Source: Moraxella osloensis
Lineage (GTDB): Bacteria; Pseudomonadota; Gammaproteobacteria; Pseudomonadales; Moraxellaceae
Direction: 5' to 3'
Assembly (NCBI RefSeq): GCF_009867135.1
Contig: NZ_CP047226.1
Location: 868,001-932,000 of the forward strand
DNA: 64,000 bases
Shown: positions 8,143-17,501 of the stretch, in pieces
Layout of the letters: every line of letters begins with the position of its first letter
Position numbering within the stretch: the first letter of the stretch is position 1
The notes under the pieces: model-generated
What the model saw: the letters and a program-made list of their open reading frames with translations, nothing else
Database searches by the model: none
Told to the model about the DNA's origin: nothing
Translations under genes and position numbers: made by a program

Positions 8143-9312
8143 CTACTCCGCGATACCTATATCAATGGGTGCGTTATCAATCGGGGCTTTATCAATTGGA
8201 GTATTGTTATCCGTCACCGCGATAGCCAAGCTTGCGGCTTGGGACTGTGCTTGGCTTTGTTCAAGTAGGCGCGATTGCTTTTTGGCTTCTCTAATCGCTT
8301 CTTGCGCTTCATCGTATTTATCGTAGGCTTGCACGATTTTTTGAACCAATTGATGGCGTACCACATCTTTGCTATCAAACCGCGTCACATGAATTTCTTC
8401 AATATCCGCCAAGATTTCTAGCGAATGCCGCAAGCCTGACTTGGTGCCACGAGGTAAATCGACCTGTGACATATCGCCGGTGATGACCGCCCGCGAGCCA
8501 AATCCCAAACGGGTCAAGAACATTTTCATCTGCTCAGGGGTGGTGTTTTGTGCTTCATCCAAAATCACAAACGAGTTATTTAAGGTACGACCGCGCATGT
8601 AAGCGAGGGGGGCCACTTCAATGACTTGTTTTTCAATCAGTTTTGCCACTTTTTCAAACCCTAGCATTTCATATAAAGCGTCATAAAGTGGGCGTAAATA
8701 AGGGTCGATTTTTTGGGTCAAATCCCCCGGTAAAAAGCCCAGTTTTTCCCCTGCTTCTACCGCAGGGCGTACAAGCAAAATACGCTCAATCTCATTGCGC
8801 TCTAGCATATCCACCGCACAAGCCACCGCCAAGTAAGTCTTACCCGTCCCTGCAGGCCCTACACCAAACGAGACATCAGAGAGTAAGATTTTTTTGACGT
8901 ATTGCTGTTGGTTGTAACCGCGGGGGATGATTTTTCCTTTACGGGTTCTCAAACTAATTGGGGTGAAATCAGTGCTATCTGCGCGCTCGCTGCCATTTTC
9001 GCTAGCGGCTTCATTTTCTAGCGCTAAATCTTGCTCACGGCTAAAACTCGTTTGCACGAGCAGGTGCAAATCTTCTGGCGAGATGACGTCGTTGCTTTGT
9101 GATTCATCGGCAAGCTGTGCCAAAATACGCTCAGTACGCGTGACTGAATCAAGCTCACCTGAAATCACAAAATCGGTTTTGCGTTGGTGAATGTGGACTG
9201 ACAGGCGATGTTCAAGGTACTTAATGTGGTTATTGTATTCGCCAAGTAAGGTTTTGAGTTGGTGGGCTTTTAGAGATGATAAATCGACCGTTCTGCTGAT
9301 GGTATCGCTCAA
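8143..9312 (-). CDS. ybeZ: PhoH-like ATPase YbeZ
   Basis: This 389-residue protein has a P-loop [11 protein letters not shown] (about residues 155-165), Walker [10 protein letters not shown] and the PhoH signature [11 protein letters not shown]. PhoH-like proteins pair with YbeY in RNA metabolism, and ybeY follows by 3 bp. The start is TTG, chosen because AAGGA lies 8-9 nt upstream and the protein then matches the family N-terminus. The C-terminal tail is odd: a Gln/Ala-rich stretch and short repeats of the type APIDNAPID. Confidence 0.92.
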   Translation of the reverse strand: MSDTISRTVDLSSLKAHQLKTLLGEYNNHIKYLEHRLSVHIHQRKTDFVISGELDSVTRTERILAQLADESQSNDVISPEDLHLLVQTSFSREQDLALENEAASENGSERADSTDFTPISLRTRKGKIIPRGYNQQQYVKKILLSDVSFGVGPAGTGKTYLAVACAVDMLERNEIERILLVRPAVEAGEKLGFLPGDLTQKIDPYLRPLYDALYEMLGFEKVAKLIEKQVIEVAPLAYMRGRTLNNSFVILDEAQNTTPEQMKMFLTRLGFGSRAVITGDMSQVDLPRGTKSGLRHSLEILADIEEIHVTRFDSKDVVRHQLVQKIVQAYDKYDEAQEAIREAKKQSRLLEQSQAQSQAASLAIAVTDNNTPIDKAPIDNAPIDIGIAE

Positions 9313-9563
9313 GAGTGCTTCCTTTTATGGGTTTTTATCGTTGTGATAAATCATAAGGTTGAGAGATTAGGGGGGGTATGACAGTAACCAATATAATATT
9401 TTGGCACGTTGATACTATTATGGTAAATATATGCAAAAATTCAAGTGACATTCACGGGTTTTTGTCATTTCAAGTGATTTTGAAGCCAACAGTCAGGCAA
9501 TGCTCAGCCATAATGGGCAAAAAATTAAATTTTGAGAAAATGAAAAAAAATGTGACAAAATGC
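9313..9563. other. AT-rich intergenic region upstream of tRNA promoter
   Basis: This stretch holds no gene I can support. A 65-codon frame here has no family resemblance. The ybeZ promoter should lie within it, but no clear sigma-70 site was found on the minus strand. Confidence 0.5.
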
Positions 9564-9592
9564 TTGACGACATAGGGTTAAATACGCATAAT
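9564..9592 (+). promoter_or_regulatory. Sigma-70-type promoter of tRNA-Met
   Basis: TTGACG (9564-9569) and CATAAT (9587-9592) are separated by 17 bp, each five of six to consensus. They lie about 65 bp upstream of the mature tRNA 5' end. Confidence 0.65.
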
Positions 9593-9659
9593 ATGCACCC
9601 CATGACAGGCAAGAAATAGTTTCAAAATTCTGCCTAAATCCTGCAAATTTGCCAAACAT

Positions 9660-9736
9660 GGCGATGTAGCTCAGCTGGTTAGAGCGCACGACTCATAATC
9701 GTGAGGTCAAGAGTTCAAGTCTCTTCATCGCCACCA
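9660..9736 (+). tRNA. tRNA-Met (CAT anticodon, elongator type)
   Basis: A complete cloverleaf is visible: acceptor GGCGATG (9660-9666) pairs with CATCGCC (9726-9732), D arm AGCTCAGCTGGTTAGAGC, anticodon stem CACGA/TCGTG around the loop CTCATAA with anticodon CAT at 9694-9696, T arm AAGAG-TTCAAGT-CTCTT, and encoded ACCA at 9733-9736. The D-loop length matches elongator tRNA-Met. A tRNA-Ile2 with a lysidine-modified CAU is the alternative, and sequence alone does not fully exclude it. The first acceptor pair is normal, so it is not an initiator. Confidence 0.9.
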
Positions 9737-9785
9737 TTTGCAAATAACTTAACAGCCAGTATTTTGACAAGTCCCGTATTTTGCT

Positions 9786-9816
9786 AAGCCAAGCATTTTG
9801 ATGTTTGGCTTTTTTA
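9786..9816 (+). terminator. Terminator of tRNA-Met
   Basis: AAGCCAAGCAT (9786-9796) pairs with ATGTTTGGCTT (9801-9811) around a TTTG loop and is followed by a T-run. Confidence 0.75.
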
Positions 9817-9885
9817 TTGTCTGTTATTTAGTTGTCTGTCATTTGGTTGTTTGTCATTAGACAATAAAAATGACAATAAAAAAAC

Positions 9886-9917
9886 AAAAAAAGGGCGATA
9901 GCTGTATCACCCTTTTT
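9886..9917 (-). terminator. Terminator downstream of putP
   Basis: The hairpin AAAAAGGGCGATA / TATCACCCTTTTT with a GCTG loop, one mismatch and U-tracts on either side lies 36 bp after the putP stop. Confidence 0.75.
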
Positions 9918-9952
9918 ATCATTTAAATGACTATTTAAATTGTCATTCAATA

Positions 9953-11440
9953 TTAACGAGCATCGTTGTAGGCTTTATTGGCATCATCAAAACGTGCCAT
10001 GACTTTGTCAGATGCGGGCGTTAACAGCGACACCACATAGATGGCAATCATGCCTAAAATAAAGCCTGGTACGATTTCATAAAGACTGCTACCGGTTAAT
10101 GGTTTCCAAGCGATGACCGTCAACGCGCCTACGAGCATGCCCGCCAACGCACCTGTGCCAGTCATACGTCGCCAAAATAATGACATCAATACCACAGGAC
10201 CAAACGCCGCGCCAAAACCTGCCCAAGCATAAGAGACCAATCCTAACACTTTGCTGTCAGGGTTTTGGGCGATGACAATGGCAATCGCTGAAACCAAAAG
10301 CACCATGAAGCGACCAATCCAAACCAGCTCTTTTTGCGTGGCAGTAGGGCGAATAAACCCTTTATAGAAATCTTCTGTAATCGCGCTTGAGCATACCAAT
10401 AATTGACAGCTGAGGGTACTCATGACCGCCGCCAAAATAGCCGACAATACCACACCGACAATCCAAGGGTTAAATAACAATTGTGCCAAACCGATAAAGA
10501 TACGCTCGTTGTTATCTTTTAAGATGGCAGTTTGCTCAGGATGCACTGTCATATAGGCAAGCCCAAAATAACCGACTGCCACCGCGCCTGCTAGGCATAA
10601 AATCATCCAAGTCATACCGATACGACGGGCATTATTCAGGGATTTGACCGAATTTGCCGCCATAAAACGCGCCAAAATATGCGGCTGACCAAAATAACCC
10701 AAACCCCACGCAGCCGCACTGATGATACCGACGAATGACGTACCAAACAGCAAGTTACCGTAGTTTTTGTTATTTGCCTGTGCCGCCATACTGACCGCCG
10801 CATGAATTTCATCCATACCGCCTAAGTTTAAATAAACCATGATGGGTGCGAATACCAGTGCAAAAATCATCAAACTTGCTTGAATAGTATCCGTCCAGCT
10901 TACCGCCAAAAATCCCCCAATAAAGGTATAGATAATGGTGGCAAATGCCCCTAGCCACATAGCCGTGGCATAGTCAATTTCAAACAAGCTTTCAAATAGC
11001 CGCGCACCTGCGACAATGCCTGAGGCGCAATAAATGGTAAAGAAAAACAAAATAATCGCCGCCGAAGCAATTTTAATCAATTGATTGTTAGCGCCAAAAC
11101 GGTGGTGAAAGTATTCAGGCAAAGTTAGCGCATTGTTATTAAACTCAGTATGCGCCCGCAGTCGACCTGCCACTAAAAGCCAGTTAAAATACGCACCAAT
11201 CACCAAGCCAATTGCAATCCAAGATTCACTAAGCCCCGATACATAAATCGCCCCAGGTAATCCCATCAGCAGCCATCCTGACATATCTGACGCACCCGCT
11301 GACATCGCGGTCACAAAACTGCCTAGACTACGGCCACCCAAAATATAGTCATCAAAGTTACGGGTGGCAAAATATGCCGCAAACCCGATACCCAATACCA
11401 AAATCAAATACAACGTAAATGTAATATAAACGGGTGTCAT
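9953..11440 (-). CDS. putP: Sodium/proline symporter PutP
   Basis: This is a 495-residue, SSS-family transporter with about 13 membrane segments. Visible family features are DDYILGGRSLGSFVTAMSAG and SDMSGWLLMGLPGA near the N-terminus (Na+/proline site region) and the GGFLAVSWTDTIQA segment near residue 190. It imports proline with Na+ across the inner membrane. I chose the ATG at 11440 (MTPVYITF) because AGGAG lies 7 nt upstream; a TTG ten codons earlier has no ribosome site. No putA is adjacent. Confidence 0.93.
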   Translation of the reverse strand: MTPVYITFTLYLILVLGIGFAAYFATRNFDDYILGGRSLGSFVTAMSAGASDMSGWLLMGLPGAIYVSGLSESWIAIGLVIGAYFNWLLVAGRLRAHTEFNNNALTLPEYFHHRFGANNQLIKIASAAIILFFFTIYCASGIVAGARLFESLFEIDYATAMWLGAFATIIYTFIGGFLAVSWTDTIQASLMIFALVFAPIMVYLNLGGMDEIHAAVSMAAQANNKNYGNLLFGTSFVGIISAAAWGLGYFGQPHILARFMAANSVKSLNNARRIGMTWMILCLAGAVAVGYFGLAYMTVHPEQTAILKDNNERIFIGLAQLLFNPWIVGVVLSAILAAVMSTLSCQLLVCSSAITEDFYKGFIRPTATQKELVWIGRFMVLLVSAIAIVIAQNPDSKVLGLVSYAWAGFGAAFGPVVLMSLFWRRMTGTGALAGMLVGALTVIAWKPLTGSSLYEIVPGFILGMIAIYVVSLLTPASDKVMARFDDANKAYNDAR

Positions 11441-11596
11441 CCCATCACTCCTAAGGTCATCCCGATTCAAGGTAATAAAACCACTAAAAATTGATAGCAG
11501 TCATAGAGATTTTACAATTGGCATCACACGCTAATCGACATCTTGATAGATACCATCTAATAACGAAAAGTCACATTGTAGAAAAATTCTAGGCAT

Positions 11597-11625
11597 AAAA
11601 AAAGGATAATCGCTGTGATTATCCT
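11597..11625 (-). terminator. Terminator of trmB
   Basis: AGGATAATC / GATTATCCT (11603-11625) with a GCTGT loop is followed on the minus strand by seven T residues. Confidence 0.75.
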
Positions 11626-11651
11626 GTTTATGGCATAAAATTGTCAACGCG

Positions 11652-12491
11652 CTAAACTTTGCGATACATAATATCGTAAATAGCGCGACCTTCCTCCATT
11701 CCGCGTTTTTCAAATTTAGTCAGAGGGCGAAAATCGGGACGCGGCAAAAAGTTACCTATACCTTCGCTGTTTTTGCCTTCGACGTTTTCAAACGCGGTTA
11801 AACCATCCATGACTTCAATCATCCAGTGGGCATAATGTTCCCAATCGGTGGCAGCATGAAACATGCCGCCTTTTTTAAGCACCCGTTCCACTACCTTCAT
11901 GCGATCAGCACTGACAAAACGGCGTTTGTAATGGCGCTTTTTTTGCCAAGGGTCAGGAAAATACAACTGCAGCGTGTCAATATGCGCCGCCGGTAATTGC
12001 TGCATCAGGGCAATGGCATCGCCACTGATGAGTTTGAGGTTATTTAGACCCAGTTCCCCTGCCAAAAATGCACAGTTACCCAGTCCTGCCTCATGCACTT
12101 CAATGCCGACAAAGTTGCGTGTTGGGTCATTTTTTGCCATTTCCACCAAGCTTGTGCCCATACCAAAACCGATTTCAACTGTCAAAGGCGCATCAGGGTT
12201 TGAAAATAGCTCACGCAAATTGGTTATGCCACCGATATCCATTGCTTGTATTGCATCCAAATTGGGCTGGACAAAAAAATGGGCAAAGTCTGACTGTAAC
12301 CCAGCTTCTGCCTTTTTGCCCACATGGGTTTTGCGTTTCATAAAAGTTTGAATGGCGCGATAGTGCGGGGATGAATCAGGGTTTTCATCATTTGGTTGTA
12401 GGGCAGTGGATGGATTAGAAGAAAGCAATGGTGCATCGGGTTTAGCCGCATCGACTGTCTCAGAAGTTTGGGTATGTTGGGGTGTCATCAT
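11652..12491 (-). CDS. trmB: tRNA (guanine-N7-)-methyltransferase TrmB
   Basis: The 279-residue protein has the SAM-binding motif VEIGFGMGTSLVEMA, the GIEVHEAGLG segment, and the TrmB signature LYFPDPWQKKRHYKRRF. It methylates G46 in the variable loop of tRNAs. The start was set at one of two adjacent ATGs (12491 or 12488) following a run of in-frame codons with no family resemblance. Even so, the first 60 residues are a low-complexity extension beyond the usual 220-240 residue length. Confidence 0.92.
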   Translation of the reverse strand: MMTPQHTQTSETVDAAKPDAPLLSSNPSTALQPNDENPDSSPHYRAIQTFMKRKTHVGKKAEAGLQSDFAHFFVQPNLDAIQAMDIGGITNLRELFSNPDAPLTVEIGFGMGTSLVEMAKNDPTRNFVGIEVHEAGLGNCAFLAGELGLNNLKLISGDAIALMQQLPAAHIDTLQLYFPDPWQKKRHYKRRFVSADRMKVVERVLKKGGMFHAATDWEHYAHWMIEVMDGLTAFENVEGKNSEGIGNFLPRPDFRPLTKFEKRGMEEGRAIYDIMYRKV

Positions 12492-12615
12492 TTGCAAAAA
12501 TCGTAGTTGGTGTGATAAAGGGTGGTTGTGATAAAATTCGGCTATTATAAGTGAAAACCCCAAAAAGTAAAAACCTCAGCAAGTGAAAACAACCAATGGA
12601 TAATCCCTAATCGCC

Positions 12616-13566
12616 ATGTTATTTCTTGAAAAAACATCACCGCCGCCATTTTGGCAGCCACAGCTAACCGATAAACAGCGTCTGATGTACGACAAAGCCT
12701 TTATCGGCAATCGTTCTCAGGCCTATTATCTCAAGCGTTTTGCCCAGTTTGATCAGGCAGGGCGATTGACGGCAAAGTGGCATTGGGCAGGGTTTTTGAT
12801 GACGTTTCCTTGGTTGTTATACCGTAAGCGATTCTTAGATAGCATTGTCTATTCGGTGGCGGGATGGTCATTTATTCAGCTCAATGTCACCATCATTTTG
12901 GTGGCGATAGAGTATTTATTGATACGCAATCTTGATGAAGCGATTCGTATGCCGCTACGTATTGGCATTGGGCTTGCGATTTGGCTGTTTTGGTCAGTGA
13001 TGGTGGCACGTTGGAGCGATGCTTATTATTATCGGATGGCGCGCCGTGAAATCGCCGATGCGATTGAAATGTATCCGCGGGATGAAGAAAAACAGCTGGC
13101 TCATATCCGCAGGCACGGCGGGGTAAGTTTGGTGGGTTTGGCGCTGGCGTTTGGGTTTTATGCGTTTTCTTTGTTTGTAATACAAGTGCAGTTTTTGCCG
13201 ATTTATGCCAAACAAAAAGCCAATGCCACGCTGTTTGAGGTGCTTGATATCGTAGAAAGCGCACAGGGGCGAGTCGATGCCATCTACAAAGCCACGAGTC
13301 AATGTCCTGTCAATACGCCGCTAAGCACAGATAACCAAAAAGTGGTATTAAAAGTGCTGACACAAGCAGAAAGTATCCCAAAAGACAGCCATTGCATGAT
13401 TCAAGCGACAGTACGAGGCGTGCCGTTTCCCAATCGCTGGCTCAATGGTCAGACGCTGACCATGTATCGTATTGGCGATAGTAAAGTCGATGGTAGTTGG
13501 GGCTGTATCACCTCACTCAATCGCAAGCAAATTCCCAAACAGTGTATGCTTGCACAAATACAATAA
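12616..13566 (+). CDS. DUF2628 membrane protein with C-terminal pilin-like domain
   Basis: This is a 316-residue inner-membrane protein. Residues of about 30-165 form a DUF2628-like region (GNRSQAYYLKRFAQF, WHWAGFLMTFPWLLYRKRF) with hydrophobic segments near 70-115, plus a third near 175-198. The final 100 residues resemble the globular part of type IV pilins: a VESAQGRVDAIYKAT helix, then SQCP, MIQATVRG, and a terminal Cys-containing WGCITSL...PKQC loop like the pilin disulphide loop. The pilin similarity is by eye. No pil genes are adjacent and the function is unknown. Confidence 0.6.
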   Translation: MLFLEKTSPPPFWQPQLTDKQRLMYDKAFIGNRSQAYYLKRFAQFDQAGRLTAKWHWAGFLMTFPWLLYRKRFLDSIVYSVAGWSFIQLNVTIILVAIEYLLIRNLDEAIRMPLRIGIGLAIWLFWSVMVARWSDAYYYRMARREIADAIEMYPRDEEKQLAHIRRHGGVSLVGLALAFGFYAFSLFVIQVQFLPIYAKQKANATLFEVLDIVESAQGRVDAIYKATSQCPVNTPLSTDNQKVVLKVLTQAESIPKDSHCMIQATVRGVPFPNRWLNGQTLTMYRIGDSKVDGSWGCITSLNRKQIPKQCMLAQIQ

Positions 13567-13785
13567 TAAATTTTAAGCTTATATTTTAGTTAATTCTAAA
13601 TAATACTAATAAAATCATACACTTAAAATTCTTTTAATTAAGGCTTTAAGTTTTTTTGCATCTATATTTGTTTATTAAGAAATTTTTAATTAAAAAGTTA
13701 GAAGCATTTTTTTATTTCTCTTAATCTAATTTTTTACATATGAAAATATATATTTACACTATAGAAATATTCTTTTAGAATTATA
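13567..13785. other. Very AT-rich spacer at left edge of accessory island
   Basis: This gene-free stretch is strikingly AT-rich compared with the preceding gene and marks the shift in composition that continues to about 18060. Confidence 0.5.
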
Positions 13786-14950
13786 GAGACCTTTGCACGA
13801 AATAGCCCCTTTGCTCATGGTTATTAAATTTGTGTCTATTGGCTGAGCTTACTAACCAACAGACACAATAACCCTAAGCGAGTCCATATTTTCGTTTCAA
13901 GCTTAGGGCAGTTTTTAAATTATTTACCATGCTTGCAAGCAAAGTGCTGGTATGAAATTGCATTAACCCTAAATGACGAGCTTTGCTCATCCCATAATGC
14001 AGTTTAAAATGTCCAAAGACCCGCTCAACGGTGTTTCTAGTTTGGCTCTTTTGGGTATTATTGCGTTTTTGCTGTTCGGTTAAGGGTGTATTGCGCCATG
14101 CTCTATCATGAATATGATTTTTTATCGGTGGTTCATGCTCGGCAAGGTAGGCATCATGAGCTTGGCTTTTATACGCACTGTCAGCATACACGGCTGATTC
14201 ATCACCTGTTAACAGCGTGGTAAAACGTTGGGAATCATGGACATTGGCAAGGGTGGTTTCAACCTTTTTGACAAAGCTGTCTTCATCACAATTCAAATGA
14301 GTTTTAAAGCCGTAAGTGGTCTTTACTTTACCTGTACTGTCTTTTTTACTGACATAGGCGGCTTCGTTATCTTGGGTGTTATCAGTATTTTTGCCTTTTT
14401 TGGGTCGCTTGTTTTTGGCTTCAACGATACTGGCATCGATGATGCTGACACTGCCTGCTTTGATGAAGATGTTCTGCTGGGCTAGTTGCTCATTGATTTG
14501 GTCAAATAAGGGTTGGGTAAGTCCAAGTTCACCTAGGTGTTTGTGGTATCGCCAAATGGTGCTATGGTCGGGTACATCATCCGTTAATGATAGGCCAACG
14601 AAGCGACGAAATAGTAAATCTCGAGCCAGTTGTTTTTCCATGGCTGGGTCGGATAGGTTATAGAGTTTTTGTAAGAGTAATACTTTAAACATGATAACAG
14701 GGTGAAAGGCAGATTCCCCACGTTCACTGCTATGAACGTGGCGTAAGGTTTGCTAGATAGTTTGCCAGTCAATAAGGTTATGTAGTTTATCTAATTCTTC
14801 GATGGCTTTGTGAGCGTTAATGAGACTGTCTGCTAGGGAGAGTTGCCCTGTTTTTTTCCATGCCATAGTCGTGTCTTTTGCTAGATAGTTGATTTTATTG
14901 TATTATACCAATTTAATGAACTTTTGTGTGTTTATTCGTGCAAAGGTTTC
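13786..14950 (-). mobile_element. IS5-family insertion sequence (1165 bp)
   Basis: Terminal inverted repeats are GAGACCTTTGCACGAA at the left (13786-13801) and its near-perfect complement, ending GGTTTC, at the right (to 14950), with one mismatch. The single transposase frame is on the minus strand. No convincing target duplication flanks the ends. The transposase carries an in-frame stop, so this copy is probably immobile unless helped in trans. Confidence 0.85.
13874..14866 (-). pseudogene. IS5-family transposase with internal nonsense codon
   Basis: One frame runs from ATG at 14866 (MAWKKTGQLSLADSL...) to the stop at 13874, 330 codons, but is interrupted by TAG at 14755-14753 after codon 37 (...LIDWQTI). 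The frame resumes without shift (QTLRHVHSSERGES) into the catalytic part. DDE elements are visible: SIIDASIVEAK (first Asp), VYADSAYKS (second Asp) and NTVERVFGHFK (Glu). An internal ATG at 14692 could still give a 272-residue product lacking the N-terminal DNA-binding part. Fusion after the stop would restore a normal-length IS5 transposase. Confidence 0.88.
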
Positions 14951-15041
14951 TTAAAATAAATTAATAGAATTTCTTTGATTCAAATCCTAATTTTTTTAAA
15001 GCAGTGTTTTGTGATAATGAAACACAGGATGTTTATTTTTT

Positions 15042-16076
15042 ATGAAAAAGCAATATATATATTCAATTGATAATTTGCGAGGATTAGCAATTTTATTAGT
15101 TTTTTTTACTCATTGTCAGTCCTTTAACCTGTTTGATTCATTATTTCAGGATTTTGCGAAGTTTTTTGTTGGAAACGCAACTGCAATTTTCGTGTTTATC
15201 TCTGGCTTCTTATTTCACTATTTACAGTCTAAAAATTTTAACTTTAAAAAATATTTAAAGCAAAAATCAAAATTTGTTATTACTCCATATCTTTTTTTTA
15301 TAAGTATTGCAACTATTATTGGGCTATTTTTTCATGTAAACGAATATTATCAGTTAACAAATTTACAGTTTATTATTTGGAGTTTATCAGTAGGTGGTAC
15401 GGTCGTTGCACCGTTATGGTTTATACCTATGATATGCTTATTTTTCTTGACTGCACCAGTTTTTATTAGTATATCCAAAGTAAGTTTAAAAATTATGACA
15501 GTAATTACTGTTGTTTCAATAATATTGTCATTGATTACCGACAGACCCTTTAGTCAATATAATCCTTTTTTGTCTTATATACATTTTTTAGGATTTTATA
15601 TGTTAGGGGTATATCTTTCCGCATCGCATAAAGTTAGAGAGGGTTTATACAGTCATTACCAGCTTGTCTATGCATTAACTATCACCTTTTTTTGCATCCT
15701 TTTAGGATTCTATCTTTATACAAGATATGTTAATGGCAGCGAGACATATGGTTTTATAAATAGTTTTGGCAAATTCAACTTGATACAAGGTGGTAAGTTA
15801 TGTATGACAATTTTATTATTCGTAGCATTTGAACATTACTTCAATCACAAAAATAAGGTATTAGGGTTTTTCTCACATATAAGTTTCGGGATATTTTTCA
15901 TACATGGTTTTATGTTGATAATATTTTCAAAATTAGTGAATCAATGGCAATTGACAGACCATCCCTTCTTGTTATTAATTTTAGAAACAATTTTTGGATT
16001 AGGTGGCAGTGTTTTGCTAATTGAAATTGGAAAAAAAATCTTAGGGAATAGGAGTCGTTATGTATTGGGATGCTAA
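15042..16076 (+). CDS. Acyltransferase 3 family membrane protein (OatA-like membrane part)
   Basis: This 344-residue polytopic protein has about ten membrane segments. It opens with the family motif IDNLRGLAILLVFFTHC (conserved Arg, and the His proposed as catalytic) and has GNATAIFVFISGFLFHY in the second segment. Family members transfer acetyl or other acyl groups to extracellular polysaccharide, LPS or peptidoglycan. It overlaps the following SGNH esterase gene by 17 bp, suggesting that the two act together like the two halves of OatA-type proteins. Base composition is much richer in AT than the flanking core genes, which suggests acquisition by transfer. Confidence 0.82.
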   Translation: MKKQYIYSIDNLRGLAILLVFFTHCQSFNLFDSLFQDFAKFFVGNATAIFVFISGFLFHYLQSKNFNFKKYLKQKSKFVITPYLFFISIATIIGLFFHVNEYYQLTNLQFIIWSLSVGGTVVAPLWFIPMICLFFLTAPVFISISKVSLKIMTVITVVSIILSLITDRPFSQYNPFLSYIHFLGFYMLGVYLSASHKVREGLYSHYQLVYALTITFFCILLGFYLYTRYVNGSETYGFINSFGKFNLIQGGKLCMTILLFVAFEHYFNHKNKVLGFFSHISFGIFFIHGFMLIIFSKLVNQWQLTDHPFLLLILETIFGLGGSVLLIEIGKKILGNRSRYVLGC

Positions 16077-16312
16077 TAAGTTATTAAAATCATTATTAAT
16101 CGTGGTTTTCTTATCATTTTTATCGACAAGTCTATTTGCAAAAAATATCTCAATTTTAGTGATTGGGCAATCTATTTCTTCAAATTGCAACCAGTATAAG
16201 TATCCTGCTATTCAAGGAATATATCAATATGATTTTGAGGGAAACCGTGTAAAAGCCTATGATCCTTTTATATGGGCAGATTGTAGTAGTGGTAGTATGT
16301 GGATGCCATTAG
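16060..16312 (+). pseudogene. SGNH/GDSL-type secreted esterase, 5' fragment (split by ISAs1 element)
   Basis: The fragment encodes a signal peptide (MYWDANKLLKSLLIVVFLSF..., cleavage near LFA-KN) and the first SGNH block as ILVIGQSISSN, similar to the GQS form in sialate O-acetylesterases. The frame runs 84 codons to the insertion point, then continues into the element as SHYKNSKE and stops at 16347. Joining 16312 to 17502 restores one open frame of 269 codons. It overlaps the acyltransferase gene, so before the insertion the pair formed a coupled unit. Confidence 0.85.
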
Positions 16313-17491
16313 CAGGGCAATCGCACTATAAAAACTCAAAAGAATGATAAACTGTGAGCAAAAGCGACAAGGGAACCACCATGCTCACAAACCCAATTGC
16401 ATACCTAAGTCAAATAGAAGACCCAAGACGACAAAACAAAAACCTACTACACCCACTTAAAAACATTTTAACCATTGCCCTCACAGGCATACTATGTGGC
16501 TATAGTGACTGGGTAGCCATTGAGGACTTTGCTAGTGAAAACCAAGCGTGGTTTGCCAGCTTTCTTGACCTAACCAATGGCATACCCTCACATGACACTT
16601 TTAGCAACGTTATGAAACGATTAAATAAAGACCAAATTAACCGCTATTTTAGCCAATGGATAAACCACAACGCCCCAAAGCACAAACACATTGCCATTGA
16701 TGGCAAATTTGTACAAGGTAGTCATCACGATAACGACAATTTACAGCTTGTTAGTGCCTATGCCAGTGAAGCTAAACTTATCCTAGCCCAAACCGACATC
16801 AACGACAAAGCCAATGAAATCACCACACTGCCACAGCTACTTAGTCTTATCGACATCAAAGGTAGCACCATCACGGCTGATGCCATGTATTGCCAAAAAG
16901 ACACCACCAAACAAATTATCAAACAAGGTGGCAACTACATCTTGGCGTTAAAAAATAATCATAAAACTTTATTCGATGATGTATCTTTGTGGCTCAATAC
17001 TCAGTTTGATAACAAGCAACTAAAAGTCTATGAAACTACCGAAAAAGACCATGGTCGCCTTGAAACTAGACGTTATGCGATTTCAACTGAGTTGGATTGG
17101 TTGGAACAAAAAGACCAGTGGCATACGCTAAATGCTGTTGTGATGGTTGAATCCACTCGTGATATTCAAGGTAACGTAAGCACAGAACGTCGCTATTATT
17201 TATCGTCGTTGACAGATTTAACCACGATTGGCGATACCCTTCGCAAGCATTGGGCAATTGAGAATAGTCAGCACTGGGTGCTTGATGTAATATTCGGTGA
17301 GGATACTGCTATCAAGCTTGAACGCGATGAAAAGGCTAATATTGCTTTGCTTACTCGCACTGCGTTAAATCTTATTCGTGCTAATGGTGATGCTAATCTG
17401 TCGGTAAAGCGTCACAAAATTAGGGCGTCTCAAAATACGGCTTTCCGTGAAAAGTTGCTGTTCGGAAAATTTTTATAGTGCGATTGCCCTG
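16313..17491 (+). mobile_element. ISAs1-family insertion sequence (1179 bp), intact
   Basis: Both ends carry a perfect 22-bp inverted repeat beginning CAGGGCAATCGCACTATA. The element is flanked by an exact 10-bp direct repeat ATGCCATTAG (16303-16312 and 17492-17501), the kind of duplication this family makes. The transposase is full length. Perfect ends and duplication indicate a recent insertion. Confidence 0.95.
16381..17478 (+). CDS. ISAs1-family transposase
   Basis: The protein of 365 residues opens with MLTNPIAYLSQIEDPRR, matching the short N-terminal domain of ISAs1 transposases, followed by the DDE core: HIAIDGKFVQGS (first Asp), ITADAMYCQ (second Asp) and the HWAIENSQHWVLDV segment with the Glu. 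I chose the ATG at 16381 because AAGGGA lies 6 nt upstream; a GTG at 16354 is possible. It appears intact and likely active, and its 3' end reaches to within 13 bp of the element end. Confidence 0.92.
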   Translation: MLTNPIAYLSQIEDPRRQNKNLLHPLKNILTIALTGILCGYSDWVAIEDFASENQAWFASFLDLTNGIPSHDTFSNVMKRLNKDQINRYFSQWINHNAPKHKHIAIDGKFVQGSHHDNDNLQLVSAYASEAKLILAQTDINDKANEITTLPQLLSLIDIKGSTITADAMYCQKDTTKQIIKQGGNYILALKNNHKTLFDDVSLWLNTQFDNKQLKVYETTEKDHGRLETRRYAISTELDWLEQKDQWHTLNAVVMVESTRDIQGNVSTERRYYLSSLTDLTTIGDTLRKHWAIENSQHWVLDVIFGEDTAIKLERDEKANIALLTRTALNLIRANGDANLSVKRHKIRASQNTAFREKLLFGKFL

Positions 17492-17501
17492 ATGCCATTA
17501 G

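Noticed and set aside
9378-9575. 65-codon plus-strand frame before the tRNA
   Set aside because: No ribosome site, overlaps the tRNA promoter, no recognisable features.
9660-9736. tRNA-Ile2 (lysidine CAU) assignment
   Set aside because: D-loop length and general form agree better with elongator tRNA-Met, though not proven.
13786-14950. Target-site duplication for the IS5-family element
   Set aside because: Flanks ATA/TTA do not match; no duplication could be shown.
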